Positions 45,120 to 59,109 of a DNA stretch of 64,000 nt are shown in pieces. The DNA comes from Prunus persica. Lineage: Eukaryota; Streptophyta; Magnoliopsida; Rosales; Rosaceae. The first letter of the stretch is position 1. The number at the start of each line of letters is the position of its first letter. Made by a program: the position numbers and the translations under genes. The DNA lies in contig NC_034010.1 of the NCBI RefSeq assembly GCF_000346465.2, positions 22,665,201 to 22,729,200 of the forward strand. The letters run 5' to 3'. Under the pieces are notes generated by a model, which made no database searches, was not told the DNA's origin, and worked only from the letters and a program-made list of their open reading frames with translations.

Positions 45120-47066
45120 GAAAAACAAAGCACAAGGAAGAAGAAGAAGTAGAAGAAGAAGTCTCTGAACCACCAAGTCCAAAACAGATCTCACTCTCTG
45201 CATATACTGCATTTTCTCACAGAATTTCAGGCATTTTCAAATTGGCTATATAGCTGCATTCTCACTCTGTATCCAGCAGCTTCAGTCCTCTATCTCCTTC
45301 ACAATGCGATGCCATGGAAGACATGTGAAGGGTAGGGTTAATTCTTTGAGGTATATATCTCCACTTGACTCATATTTCCATTTTGGTTTCTTTTTTTGTT
45401 TCTAAATTTTCATTTTTGGGTTCTTTTTTGGGCTACTTAGAAAAAGTTTTGGGAACCCTTTTGAAATTTCTTGTTAATTTGTCTTCTTTTGGGTTATTTC
45501 CTTTCAAATCAGAGACAGAAATCTTTGAAAAAATCGTTATATTTTTTTGGATCTTTGAGTCATTTAATTTGTCATGAATGATAGGAAAGTTTCGTTGGGG
45601 AGGGTATGGTTGAGTGTCATATCATCTGTCACATCCTTAATTTGATCAAACTTATGATGCTTCCCTAGTTCTAGTATTTTCTGGTTTTGGAGCTAATCAG
45701 AGTTTTGAGTCTTGTGAGCTTGTTTTAATAAGACTGTCGGCTCTAAGTTCTGTTAATTAACTTAATTACGATGCTTTCGAGAGAGGAGAGTGGTTAGAAG
45801 ATATGTCCTAGAATCTCAAACACAAACAAAAATTATGGGTTTGTAGGTTAGAGGAAAAAGTGATTATAAAAAAACAATTTAATTGCAATCCCCAAACAGA
45901 TTGCAACTGCAAGGCGGACAATTTAAAGGTTGGTGAGAGATTCTTGTCAATCGGGTGAGCCAAGGTAAGCCATTGAAATTGACAACAAATAACCAAACCC
46001 TTTTGAATTCCGAGTGACAGAGACAGAAATTGTGGTTGGTTTTAATTTGGTATCACTTCCATATGTGACACTTATGTGAAAATCCACACTTACTTCTTGC
46101 TTTATGTTCAATGAGGATTCATTTGGATTGGATGTGGAATTTTTTATTATAAATATTTTTATTTCTTTATTCATTTTATGGAAATACGTGAATTCAATCG
46201 GTGCCAATCCTCAAACCTAAGAAATGCTATTTTTAGTTGTATCACAAAATCAACAAATCTAGAGAACCAACATTTCTTTATTTATTTTTGATAGCCCATT
46301 TGAGTGGAGGAATTTTAAAAAATGAACTTGAGTTTTAACAAGAAGATAACATTGATTGCAATTAGCATAGAAATATTACATGTAATGTATTTGAAATGAG
46401 TAGATACAATCTAATATTATGAATTTGAAATACGATTAAATTTGAACACGGTATACATACAAGTACAAGATTGAAGAAAATACATTGTAGAGAATACTAT
46501 TTGCTAAAATGCAATCTCGTTTTAGGCATAAAAAGTTACATGGTTTTTCACGACAGTATTGTCCTCAGGCATGGGGGTTTATTCCTCAACTATATGCTTA
46601 TGAGGGTCAAACTTTAAATACGTATGCTAACATTGGATTTACGATAAGATCATAGTAAAAGGCTAAACTATGTAGGCATAATGGATTTATTATGTTCTCG
46701 AATATTACTATGTCTTACTTTGTCAAGATCTTAGCCATGCTTTGTCTAATTCGCATGCCAAATGACTTTAAACCCCTCAACCTTGGCTTATCACAAAGTT
46801 GCATTATATGAAGATTGGTAGTTTGCCTTGTGCACAAAATGGTAGTTTCATAATGTTTCCGTTGTTAACAAGGAGAAGATCGCTATAAACTCCATTGCCA
46901 TATGTTCGTTTGCTTTCAGGAACTCGGCTAAAAAACAATTTGGAGTTCTGGAACATCTGATCCTCTTATGGGTTACAAATTGTTGGCTAAAAGAGTTTGA
47001 ATATTTTCCAGGCAAGTCATCCCTACAGAGGAAGTGAACCTTCATAGCTTGTAGTTTGGTGCAACC
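45120..47066 (+). promoter_or_regulatory. Inferred 5-prime UTR exon and 1.66-kb leader intron of the PLIP1-type gene
   Basis: A purine-rich leader begins near 45120 and reaches TTCTTTGAG with donor GTATAT (45351). The acceptor ATATTTTCCAG ends at 47011, 55 bases before the ATG. The leader contains short upstream ATGs near 45304-45325 (ATGCGATGCCATGGAAG). The intron holds no recognisable gene. This model rests on splice signals alone. Confidence 0.45.
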
Positions 47067-49835
47067 ATGGCATGCAGTTCACTGGTTATTCCTACCTCTC
47101 CGGCTTCCTCCAGGAGAACAGAAATCTTCAAAGAGCACAATGGTCTCCGGCGGTCACACTCTAGCCAAGACCTTTACAACCGTGCTACTATCCGGAGGTC
47201 TTATTCGGATAACCATCTTTGTCACTGCATTAATCGTATCCATGCTGCTTCAACACAACCAAAACTGAAAAACAGCCGTTCGATGGGGATTTTCCCATTT
47301 CAATTTTCGACTTCCATTCTCCCAAACTCTGTTCGATCATTCTTGTTTGATCCAGACACGAGTAAGCATATGAGCGTAGTGGAGGAGAAGGACATGAATA
47401 TGGTGGTGAACTCTGAGGAGAGTGCTGGTGATGAGGAGAGAAAAAGAGCCAATTGGGTGGAGAGGCTTGTGGAAATAAGAAGTAAATGGAGGAATAGGCA
47501 GAAAAAAGACGTTGCAGATGAAGACACAAACGACAACTTTTGTGTCAACGGTGAAAATGGTGATTGTGAATGCGGTGGAGAGGAAGGAGGTTGTGCAGTG
47601 GATTATACTTCACAAGAAGATGATGGAGAAATTAGTCCTGAATTTTTCTCAAAATTTTTGGTTAGAGTACCATGGTCTGATACCAAGCTTTTTTCTCAGC
47701 TAGCCTTCTTGTGCAACCTGGCTTATGTGATCCCACAGATCAAGGTACGTTTTTGTTCAGCATGGTTCAGAAGTCATAACATTTACATAAATTTTTTTTA
47801 GTGAAACAGAGGTTGGATATTTCAAGCATGAGGAAATAAATTCACACTGCTAATGCATGTGCAGGCCAATGATTTGAAGAGGTATTATGCGCTACAGTTT
47901 GTAACATCTTCATTAGAAAAGAAAGCCGAGTCAGATGAAATCAAAGCAAAACTTGATGAGGACTCTACTTGTGCACCTGTAGCTGCCGAAGTAGCTAGTG
48001 AATCCAATTCAGAGAAAGCGGCAGAATCCGAGCAGAAGTGTTCAATCCGTCCATCTGTTGCTTACAATATTGCTGCCTCAGCTGCGTCTTATGTGCGCTC
48101 AAGGGATAAGGATAGCCTTCCCCTTGGGTCTAAATCACAGCATGAGGGTGATGGTGAGAATTCAGGCAGAAATTGTGAGACTTCACGGGAGGAAGGAGGG
48201 AGCTCAACTCGAATCTATAAACCAGAGGTGGCTGTTTCCATGGCAGCATCGACAATGACAGTAATGGTTGCAGCAGGGGAAAGGGAGAAACAAGAAACAG
48301 CAAAGGACCTTCAGTCACTCCACTCCTCACCTTGTGAATGGTTTGTTTGTGATGACTCCAGTACATATACTCGTTGCTTTGTGATTCAGGTAATGTCTTA
48401 GCCCTTGATCCCACTTGATCTGTGTTTGATAAATCATTAACTCTACTTTCAGTTGGCAATAGCTCTACAAGGTCTTTTGATATCCAATTAATGAATTACA
48501 AAGGCAGAGTTCAAGTGGCACAATCTTCTGATTTCTGAAACAAAGAGATAGTGTGCAGCAGATTGGTAAATACTTAACATGCAAATTATTTTTGCTTGCA
48601 GGGTTCCGACTCCCTCTCTTCCTGGCGAGCAAACCTCTTCTTCGAACCCACCAAATTTGAGGTAAGCATAGATTCGGATTCCCCACTTGTTAATGTTGCA
48701 GAAGGAAAGAAAATGAGAAACCACTGACAACCCAATGTCCTTGTACAGGGGACAGATGTACTTGTTCACAGAGGAATCTATGAAGCAGCAAAGGGAATGT
48801 ACGAGCAATTTATGCCGGAAATAATCGACCACTTGAATAAACACGGTGAGCGAGCGAAACTTCAATTTACAGGTCATTCTCTTGGAGGAAGCCTTTCTCT
48901 TTTAGTCCACTTGATGCTACTGAGTAGGAAGCTTGTAAAACCCTCCATTCTTCGGCCAGTTGTCACATTTGGCTCACCATTTGTGTTCTGCGGAGGCCAG
49001 AAAATACTTGACCAATTGGGCATGGATGAGAATCAAATCCATTCCGTGATGATGCATAGAGATATTGTCCCTAGAGCCTTCTCCTGCAACTACCCTAACC
49101 ATGTGGCCACACTTCTCAAGCGTTTAAATGGCTCATTTCGGTCACACCCTTGTCTGATAAAAAATGTAAGTATCGAAGTCCACCAAAACATAGATAGGGT
49201 TATGGCTTTAAACTCATCTGTCATTTCCCACTCTAACCTCAAAGAATGCTATTCGTGCACAGAGTAGAGTTAAGACCAGAATCTGTAAGGACCAACATAT
49301 GTAATCAAAAGGCTTTATAAAAAGATGTAGGAAAATGTAGAATTTGATATAGATAACCTATCTACTGAATTTGGAAGTACAAGCAAGTTTTCTCATTCAC
49401 TGTGTTTTTGTGCAGAAAATATTATACTCTCCCATGGGTAAACTATTCATTCTCCAACCTGACGAAAATTCATCTCCTCCACACCCTCTACTTCCTCTGG
49501 GGAGTGCCCTCTATGCTTTGGACAAGACCCAATGTGGATTCTCTTCAAGTCTACTTAGGGCTTTCTTGAACTCCCCACATCCACTAGAAACTCTAAGTGA
49601 TCCTACAGCTTACGGTTCAGAAGGTACAATCCTACGAGACCATGACTCGAGCAACTATCTAAAGGCTGTGAATGGAGTCCTAAGGCAACACACGAGGATG
49701 GTTGTTCGGAAAGTGAGAAAACAGAGGAATCTCTTGTGGCCACTACTTACTTCACCATCTCCACACTCATGGAACCATGAAAATAATCTAGAGAGCAGCG
49801 GGTTGGCAACCAAGGAGATACTCACAGGAGTTTAA
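47067..49835 (+). CDS. PLIP1: Plastid phospholipase A1, PLIP1 type, 5 exons, 699 aa
   Basis: Exons 47067-47744, 47865-48389, 48602-48661, 48749-49165 and 49416-49835; 2100 coding bases, all introns GT-AG and phase 0. The family (Arabidopsis PLIP1, At3g61680) removes polyunsaturated acyl chains from plastid phosphatidylglycerol and feeds seed-oil synthesis. The N-terminus [19 protein letters not shown] is Ser/Arg-rich like a chloroplast transit peptide. [20 protein letters not shown] begins the lipase region, GHSLGG carries the nucleophile Ser (about residue 465), and [11 protein letters not shown] the probable acid Asp (about 526). The His is probably in the LRDHDSSNY region. The next gene to the right matches At3g61690, supporting PLIP1 rather than PLIP2/3. 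Somewhat longer than I recall for the Arabidopsis protein, mainly in linkers. Confidence 0.92.
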
Positions 49836-52800
49836 TTCCATTCTGCTTAGATTCTTCTACATGCATATAGGAGATGTTCATATGAAAATAAGGAGAGGAT
49901 TTAATTTGGCCTCGCTGTTTTGTCGTGTACATCTCTTACCTCCTAACCATCTCTGTATCTATGTAAATCCTCCAGTCCCTGTTGTAAAGAGTTGGTAAAA
50001 AAGGTTACTAAACTGTGGGTACAGTATTTAAATTCTACTGTAAAGTATTTTCATTTAATCTCTTCTTTTGTGGGTACAGATTTCAAAACAAAGAGTATAC
50101 TAAGCACAAGATAATTTCAGACACCATCACCACCACAAAATGGACGAAAGCTGACCGTTAACTTACATTACCAAAGTGAACTTCCACCGTTGTTATGCAT
50201 TTCCACATTTTATCAGAGTCAAAAGTGAACTTCCTCTTCAACACTTAGCCGAAGGTGGGGAGGGTTAGAAAACACTCGAAAGAAAAACGTGGAAACAGAA
50301 AGACTCTATTATATTTGATTCATAACCCAGCCCTGTAATCAGTATATGCATGGATCCCCTTTATACAACTTTTCATTGCCAGCTTTCTCACTGGTTGATA
50401 ACATTTGCCTTCTTCCTGCCTAGACAACCATAGTTCCCAATTTTCCATCTGAAACTAAGAAATAAACAGCATTCCTACCACTAGCTCTGTATCCTCCTAA
50501 AGTAACAATAATAACCATCTTTGCTAGTGGTAGCAAATCAAGCAAAGACCAATAATAACAATAATGACAGAAACAAAAATTACCATACGCATACGGAAAT
50601 TTGAGTTTGCAGGCTACGATATTTAAGTTGAAGAAAATGAATCCATAATATATTTTGAGCAAAAACAAAGAATGAAATATAGGCCTTCGGGCCCAAAATT
50701 TGACATTTTCATATGGCCATGAAAGTGTTTCGAGGCAATACAATGAGAAATCAGGAAGAGATACACTGATCAGGGGAGTATATGCTAATTAAAGTTTAAA
50801 ACTTGATAAAACTCTAAGAAAGAAGTTGCTTTTGAATTTCATAACCAAGTCCAAACCTGTTTAGCCATGCAAAAGCTACAAGCTTTGTCTGAAATACCCA
50901 GAAGTTTTTTTGAGCGCCAGCAGCAATCCCCCAAAAAAATGGGGGATTGAATAAGAAGAAGAAGAAGGGACCTGCTCTGCCGAACTGGTCACTGGGGTGG
51001 GCTTTTTGGGATGGCCTATTATGCCACCATGGGCTTGCTGATGTTCGACTTGCATGGTAATTTCAATTTGGGAATTGTTATTTACACCCAGCACCTAAAT
51101 TTTTTTCTTGGCTTTCTAATTTTACACTTGCCTATTTTTATTTTATTATTTAAAACTGAGAAGCTCATGGCCAGCCCATCGCCTCTATCTCTATGTGATG
51201 GCGGCGGAACCAGCAATTTCTTGTTAATGTCAAATTAAAAAAATGACAGTTACTATTTTTTTGAATATCAACCTCTTTTCTTTTGAAAATTGAATCAATA
51301 TTATTACATGACCACCAACCGAAATAACATTTGCGTCTTCTATATATAGATATTTTCCATATGAGAGGTTGGTGCCAAGGTTACCTTCCTAAAATTTTGA
51401 AAAAGTATGTGAAGCTTTTTTTTCTATAACATACTAGAAATTTTCTTTCATGAAACTTTCGTACGGTATGTCTAGATCACATTTTAACATTCTACATATA
51501 TATAATATAAAATATTTATTTAAAACTTTCGAGGGGCATTGTGACTTCTAGTCAAGTAGCATTGTTATTGTTTTCATCTCTCCAAAAAGATCGGCACATC
51601 CTCCATGTCTACATAAGGACCGAAACTTCAACTATCTTGGATGAGGGACATTGGCCTCCTTGAAAATGTAGGCTGCACTAGTCTCTATTTGAAATATAGA
51701 CAATGGCGGCCTTCATTTGATATAAAGATAGCAATGCTCTTTATTTCTTCATCGAAAGTGGGTGTATGTTGACGTTTACGAGGTTGGTCATGACTTTTCT
51801 CTTTTCCTCCTTTTTTTTTTTTTTTTTTTCAAAAGTCAAGAACATTTAAAAAAAAGAAAGAAAAAGAAATGAGAGGCTAAAATTAGAAAGTTCGGAAATT
51901 CTTTTGGATGATGCAGTGATGAGATTTTTGGGTGTTTATAGCAACTTCCCTTCGCTTTGATGAGGCCATGGTCCAATTAAAACCAAATCTAGGTTGAAGC
52001 CCAGGCTACTGGCCCAGGTCATACCGCTCAAAAAACCGCATAAAAAAAATACCCCTACAAAAATATAATTTAAAAAAATTTTAATTTCCCCAATAATCAA
52101 ATTTTTTTTATATTTTGTTTTGGATGCTCTCTCTCTCTTCTTCTCCAATAAATTTTCATTTCAAAAACCCTTCACAAATGCACCCCAACTTGACAACCTC
52201 CTCCAATCCAAATTCTCTCCCTCTTTGAAAAAAAAGAAAAAAAACCTAATTTTGATCAAAACTTGAAGTCCCATTCAATCAAATGTCCTAACTTTCTGCC
52301 CACATTCCTTCCTTGGTTCCTCTTCTTCTCCCTCACCAAGCTTGTACTTCCCTCATTTTCTGATTCGCCGACACTTCCCCACTATTGTTATTGCACAGTT
52401 CCCTCTAGGGTTCCTATAATCCCATCTCTTTGTTTCTCCAATCTCCCAATCATCCCCTACGGTTTTGTCCGCTGGGTTTTCTAGGGTTTCTTCCCTGTTC
52501 ATCAGATTGGGGATTTAATTTAATGTTTAATTGTATTTCTAATTGTCGCTTAGGTTTTTAACTACTGGGTAGGATTCTATTTTGTGATATTTGTTTCCTG
52601 AAATACGCAAAAGTTGGTTAGTATTTTTGCAGCAAATGAAAATTTGAACTTTAAAGGGGAAAAAAAGGAAAAATCCTATTTGGGCTATTAGTGGTTTTGG
52701 AGCTGAAGGTTTCCTTTTGGTTTTTTTTTTGGAAGAAAGGGTCTACCTAGAGCAAAAAATTGATTTCTGTGTTTTTGTATTTTAGTTGCCATTGTTATTT

Positions 52801-52904
52801 GGGATTGGGGAAAGATTCAGCTTTGCTGTATTGCTTTTGGGACTTTTGGGGTAAAAGGAAGAGTTATTGTTTGGTGTAGAAGTGAAGGGAAAGCTTAAGC
52901 TTGC
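49836..52904. other. Intergenic region and leader of the nucleotidyltransferase gene
   Basis: The first few hundred bases are the PLIP1 3-prime UTR. On the minus strand at 51055-50876 a 59-codon frame (MQVEHQQAHGGIIGHPKKPT...) looks composition-wise like coding sequence, but no family or continuation was found. A long T tract lies at 51810-51829. CT-rich sequence from about 52125 probably belongs to the leader of the next gene. Confidence 0.5.
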
Positions 52905-55900
52905 ATGGGCGAACATGAGGGGTGGGCACAGCCACCAAGTGGGCTTTTGCCGAATGGCCTATTGCCCAATGAAGCTGCCTCGGTAATGCGAGTTCTCGAC
53001 TCAGAGCGATGGTTGAAGGCGGAAGAGAGAACTGCAGAGCTTATTGCCTGCATTCAGCCCAATCCACCCTCCGAGGAGCGCAGAAATGCCGTCGCCGATT
53101 ATGTTCAGCGGCTCATAATGAAGTGCTTCCCCTGCCAGGTGGGACATACTTATTAATATGTATATATTTGTTTGCTTTAATAACTGTAAGTACATGTTCA
53201 ATTTCTGATAGAATTCTCATTTTGTTAGAAAAAGAAAAGCACGTTACAATGTTGTATTGCATTATCTAGGTATTGGATACCACAGGTAAATTTTGAAATA
53301 TTTTCATGGTAATGCGTAAAAACCAATAACTTAAGGATTTTTAGGATGTTCAAGGTTCTGACCGCAGAAGGATGATTGCATAAGTCTTGTAGTTTGAGCT
53401 AACAAGAACTAAAGGGCACTCAAGAATTATATCGGATCAGAGAGATGTGTATAACCTCAGGCAGGGTGGAACTTTGAGACTTGTGGGCTTTTGCGGAAGT
53501 GACATATAATGGGGTCCACTGGTGGTTTTTTTAGCATGTTTTTCATTGTGACAAAATTGGACCCAATGCTGATGATTATGCTATGAAAAGTTGTTTGTTA
53601 ACTTGTTGAATCGGTGCATATTTATTGTGTTTCATGTTATTTATGCATTTATTTTCGTTGACCTAAATGTTTGTGATTATGTCCAGGTGTTCACTTTTGG
53701 ATCTGTACCCCTGAAGACGTATTTGCCTGATGGAGATATTGACCTGACAGCCTTCAGTAAGACTCAAAATTTGAAGGACACATGGGCCCATCAGGTTCGT
53801 GATATGCTGGAGAATGAGGAGAAGAACGAGAATGCTGAATTCCGCGTGAAAGAGGTTCAGTACATTCAGGCAGAAGTATGTTCCTCCTATTATCATTAGC
53901 ATTTTTACCTTTATTTGAGATTCTGTTGTGGCAATGTTCATTAGTTTTTGTCTATATTTGATTCTCTTTATATTTTAATTTTGCTTTTCTGATACTAGAT
54001 TTAACCATAATACTTCTCTTTGTATATCTACAGGTGAAGATAATCAAGTGCCTTGTGGAAAACATTGTAGTAGACATATCATTCAATCAGCTGGGGGGCT
54101 TGTGCACCCTTTGTTTCCTTGAGGAGGTAAATGGTACATTTGTAAACCACGTTAATATTTGTATGCCTTGACTAATTGTATTAATTGCTTCTGCAGGTTG
54201 ATCATTTGATAAATCAAAATCATTTGTTCAAGCGTAGTATCATTCTGATAAAGGCCTGGTGTTATTATGAGAGCCGAATACTGGGTGCTCACCATGGACT
54301 TATCTCAACTTATGCGCTGGAAACTTTGGTTTTATACATATTTCACGTTTTCAACAACTCCTTTGCTGGACCACTTGAGGTGGCTATGGTTAAGTTGGTG
54401 TATTATATTGGCATTATTGTTTGTGGATCCATCTGAATGGTTTTCTTTGCTTGTGCAGGTCCTGTATCGTTTTTTAGAGTTTTTTAGTAAATTTGACTGG
54501 GACAATTTTTGTGTTAGCCTATGGGGTCCTGTACCCATTAGTGCACTTCCAGATGTAACTGGTATTGATTAATTGCTTTAGTAAACTTTTGACCATCAAG
54601 CGTCCATTTTTTTTCCTTCAATTTTTGACAATTTCCTGTTTAAATTTGTTATTGTTTATATCGCAGCCGAACCTCCTCGAAAAGATGGTGGAGAGTTATT
54701 ACTGAGCAAATTATTTCTTGATGCCTGTAGCTCAGTGTATGCTGTTTTCCCTGGCGGTCAAGAAAATCAGGGCCAGCCTTTTGTTTCCAAACATTTTAAT
54801 GTTATTGATCCTTTGCGAATCAATAACAACCTGGGACGTAGTGTTAGTAAAGGTATGCCGTTCTGAAACTATATTCTTTGGCATCACTGTTTCTAAGAGA
54901 TTTACTTTCCATTGTTTTTTGGCCAACATTTGGAATACATTGTTTAATTAATTGGTCGCACTCATTACTTGTTTACAAGTGTGAAACAGTATGCTTCCTA
55001 TTTTGGAAGTAATTATGTGTATATAAATAATAAAAAATTCGGACTTCAAATCATTAAGAACGTGATTTAGATATTTTTTTTTTTCTTCCTGTAAGTAGAA
55101 CAGAAGATGATGAAACTATGGTTTTTATGGGAGTAAAAAAAAAAGTGCAACTGAAAACAGCTGATAATGTGGAAGGCAACAATATCCATGTTAAGTTGAA
55201 AATGGGCTCATTCAAATTGACAGACACAAAGTCTTATGTGTAAGAGAATGTGACTATTTCATAGGACACCCAAAGAGTCTTTTGGTGTGAATACATGTAA
55301 ACTTCATTGTCTTTCCTTAATTTTTTTTTAATGTTGTTTGTAAGGTGTAACTGTCTTGCTTGATTTCCTATCTGTTCGCATTGTTGGGTGTTATTATATA
55401 TTGTGTATGTATATTTTCCAGGTAACTTCTTCAGAATACGCAGTGCATTTGCATTTGGGGCTAAAAGGCTGGCCAGGTTGCTTGATTGTGCCAAAGAGGA
55501 TCTATATTTTGAAGTAAATCAGTTTTTCCTGAACACTTGGGATAGACATGGGAGTGGTCATCGACCTGATGCACCACGAAACGATTTGAGGCGCATGAGA
55601 CTTTCAAATCCAGACCACTTACATGGATCTGAGAATCTCAGGAACATTTCACGCGACCAAAAAAACGAAAGTTCCTCTGGTCGTGGTACTCATGGTGACG
55701 GGATGCTTGGCTCACTTAGTGTTCCCTCCCAGCATGGTAGTTATCCTTTAGAAAGCACATCCGGGAACAGTGATGTGCCTACTGGAACTCATGCTCAAAG
55801 CCAAAAGAATCATGGGAACACAAACACTGCTAGGGCGTCTGATCAGATTAGAAAGGAAACCAATTCCAATCTGGGTGCAAAGGTTGATAAAGGTCAGAGA

Positions 55901-58900
55901 AGTGCTAGACCTGATAACTTGGTGAATGACCTCCATGGGAGGTTTCTTTTTGCAAGGACACGTTCTAGTCCTGAGCTTACTGATTCGTATGGTGAAGTTT
56001 CTTCTCAAGGTAGACGCAACAGAGCCCCTGAGAGTGGGAAAACCCAAACTTATTCGACAAGGTTGGATAATAGCAGGAGGAAAAACCTGGACTCTGACAG
56101 TATGGCAAGCCACAGAGTTAGATCTTCAACTGATGATCCTTCATCTGCTAGACACATCTCATCCCGTCAAAGCCTTGATGCTACTGTTGATTCAAATAGC
56201 TATCATGACGAATCGGGATTGAATGCCGTTGCTGATGATTATGCTTCTATTTCGGGGACACAAGGGATGCACCAGGAGGAGCAAGATCTTGTTAACATGA
56301 TGGCATCTTCTACAGCTCATGGTTTTAATGGGCCAGTCCATCTTCCATTGAATTTGGCTTCGAGTCACCTACCACTTCCAATCCCACCATCCATCCTTGC
56401 TTCTATGGGATATGCTCAGAGAAATATGGGTGGAATGGTTCCCACAAATTTTCCCATGATTGAGACTCCTTGGGGAACAAATATGCAATTTCCCCAAGGT
56501 GTTGTCCCATCACCATTAGCCCCTTATTTCCCTGGCTTGGGGTTGTCTTCGAATCCTGAAGACTCAGTGGAACCTAGTAATGAAAATTTTGGATCTGTGG
56601 AAATGAACTCAGGTGAAACTGATCATGATTTCTGGCATCAGCAGGAAAGGGGCTCTACTGGTGGATTTGATCTTGAAAATGGAAGTTTTGAATTGCTTCA
56701 GGAAGATGATAAGCAACAGTCAACTTCAGCTGGTTATAACTTTCATCCTTCATCTCGGGTAGGCACCTCAGGAAGTTCTATGCGAGTTCAACAAAAGCCT
56801 AAAGAAAACCGAGATGAATCGAGGGAAGATCATGTGGATAATTTTCAGTATCAAGATAACAAAGGAAATGAGGTATACTTTGATGACCGAACTGTGAGTT
56901 CTAGGTCTGCAACTTATACAAGTTCAGTGAGAAGTAAGACCTCCTCTGAGAGTTCTTGGGAAGGATCATCAGCAAAGGTCTCAAAGTCAACAAGGGAAAA
57001 ACGGGGTAGGAAAACTGCTCTTTCAGCAGCGCCGTCTGCTGCATTTGGGAAAGGCAAGAGTGTGTCTGAACATTCATCTACCCAGGCAGATGATGACAAC
57101 AGAGATTGGAATCAACCTACGACTTTAGGTGCCGAAATGGTAGAAAGAAGCACAGGATCTCAACCCACTGCTTCTTTGCATGTTCCAAGGCATCAAATGC
57201 CTGGTTTTGAACCATCTCAGACAAGTGGATCAGATTCGTTGATACCATTTGCTCCAGTGCTCTTAGGTCCTGGTTCACGACAGAGAGCTTCAAATGATTC
57301 TGGGATGCTTTTTTATCCTACGGGGCCTCCAGTTCCATTTGTTACAATGCTTCCTTATAATTACTTCTCAACAGAGACAGGAACTTCAGATGTATCAGCT
57401 AACCAATTTAGTAGAGAAGAGGGACCGGATAATAGTGATTCTGGTCAGAATTTTGATTCATCTGAGGGAGCTGATCAGCCTGAGGTATTAAGTACTTCTA
57501 ACTCTATTGGAAGGGCTGCTCCTATTGAGGCATCAGAGCATAAGTCCGACATTCTACACAGCGATTTTGCAAGTCATTGGCAGAATTTGCAATATGGACG
57601 TATTTGCCAAAATTCTCGGCATCCTTCACCTGTGGTTTATCCATCACCAGTTATGGTGCCCCCTGTCTACTTACAAGGACGATTTCCTTGGGATGGCCCT
57701 GGGAGACCTCTTTCAGCCAACATGAATCTTTTCAATCAGCTTGTGGGTTATGGGCCTCGACTGGTTCCTGTTGCTCCTCTCCAGTCTGTTTCTAACAGGC
57801 CTGCCAGTGTTTATCAACGTTATGTCGAAGAGATTCCAAGATATCGTAGTGGGACTGGGACCTACCTGCCAAATCCTGTAAGATAACATATACCTGTTCC
57901 TTATCAGCTGATTATTTTGGAATTTTATTTTTCATTAACCATGTTGCACCTACCAATCTTGTCTGTTGGACCAGTGCTTGGTTTCTGAAAAGTTAGGCTT
58001 TATTTAAATGTGATGTAGAAAAGAAGTTTTCCATCATTTTATTTTACCTCTCATGATTTACCCAAAACAAAAACACTACAGCTTTAGGTGATCACTTACA
58101 TACTGCTGCAGTTTTATTTATCCCTTTTATCCCCTTTTAATTAATTCAGAAGGTTACTGTACGGGATCGGCATCCTTCAAGCACAAGAAGGGGGAATTAC
58201 AATTATGAAAGAAATGATCACCATGGTGATAGAGAAGGAAACTGGAATACTAATTCAAAGTCACGAGCTTCTGGCCGCAACCACAGTCGCAACCAAGGTG
58301 AGAAGCCAAATTCAAGAGCAGACCGTTTGGCAGCTAGTGACAGCCGAGCTGAAAGGCCATGGAGCTCACATAGGCAGGACTCATTCCCTTCATATCAATC
58401 TCAAAATGGTCCTATCCGCTCAAACACTACACAGAGTGGTTCCACAAATGTTGCTTATGGCATGTATCCGCTACCAGCCATGAACCCCAGTGGGGTGTCA
58501 TCAAATGGACCTTCCATTCCATCAGTTGTCATGTTGTATCCTTATGACCATAATACTGGCTATGGGCCACCTGCAGAACAACTTGAGTTTGGTTCTCTTG
58601 GACCAGTGGGCTTCTCAGGATTGAATGAAGTTTCACAGCTAAATGAGGGGAACAGGATGAGTGGAGTATTTGAGGAACAAAGGTTTCATGGTGGCTCTGC
58701 TCAACGATCTTCGCCTGATCAGCCTTCTTCACCCCACCTCCAAAGGTAGTTGGTTCAGGTGTATTTTTCCTTCTTTTGGGGGAGGGGTTTTGGTGGTTGG
58801 TGGTTCTGGGTGCCATGGTAGCGTCTCAAAGGCCAAACTCTTAAGATTTTATTCAGAGCAATTTCCTTTTTTATTTTCGTTATTTTCAACCTATCATTTC

Positions 58901-59109
58901 TTCAATGGGATTGTTTTGTGATGCTTTCTATTATCTTGACAGGGGAGTTTGATTATTTTGCCAGCTCAGTGGCCCAGAGGAATTATCAGATGAAAGATGA
59001 GGATTTTCCACCTCTACCTTTAACAGATCAGGAAGGGAACGATGATAGAAGAAACTACAATGAGAATCCCTCCCATTACCAAGCGTTCTTGTTCTCACCC
59101 CAATCTTAA
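52905..59109 (+). CDS. Nucleotidyltransferase / PAP-OAS1 substrate-binding domain protein, 9 exons, 1394 aa
   Basis: Exons 52905-53138, 53687-53875, 54034-54126, 54197-54379, 54459-54561, 54667-54852, 55422-57877, 58150-58745 and 58965-59109; 4185 coding bases. Matches the Arabidopsis At3g61690 type. The N-terminal ~380 residues form a pol-beta-like nucleotidyltransferase: FTFGSVPLKTYLPDGDIDLT gives the GS and DxD metal ligands, and ENIVVDISFNQLGGLC the third Asp. The PAP/OAS1 substrate-binding region follows (SIILIKAWCYYESRILGAHH, GLISTYALETLVLY). The long exon 7 encodes a Ser/Gly/Asn-rich, probably disordered tail of about 900 residues. It ends with a short motif NYQMKDEDFPPLP shared by family members. 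The acceptor of exon 9 was set at TTTTGCCAG because the upstream ACAG option gives a stop. Catalytic activity is unproven for this family. Confidence 0.93.

Noticed and set aside
50876..51055. 59-codon minus-strand frame beginning MQVEHQQAHGGI
   Set aside because: Looks coding-like but no family, no convincing second exon and no promoter context were found.
58941..58964. Acceptor CTTGACAG for the last exon of the nucleotidyltransferase gene
   Set aside because: Joining there gives an immediate stop (AGG GGA GTT TGA); the TTTTGCCAG site restores the family C-terminus.
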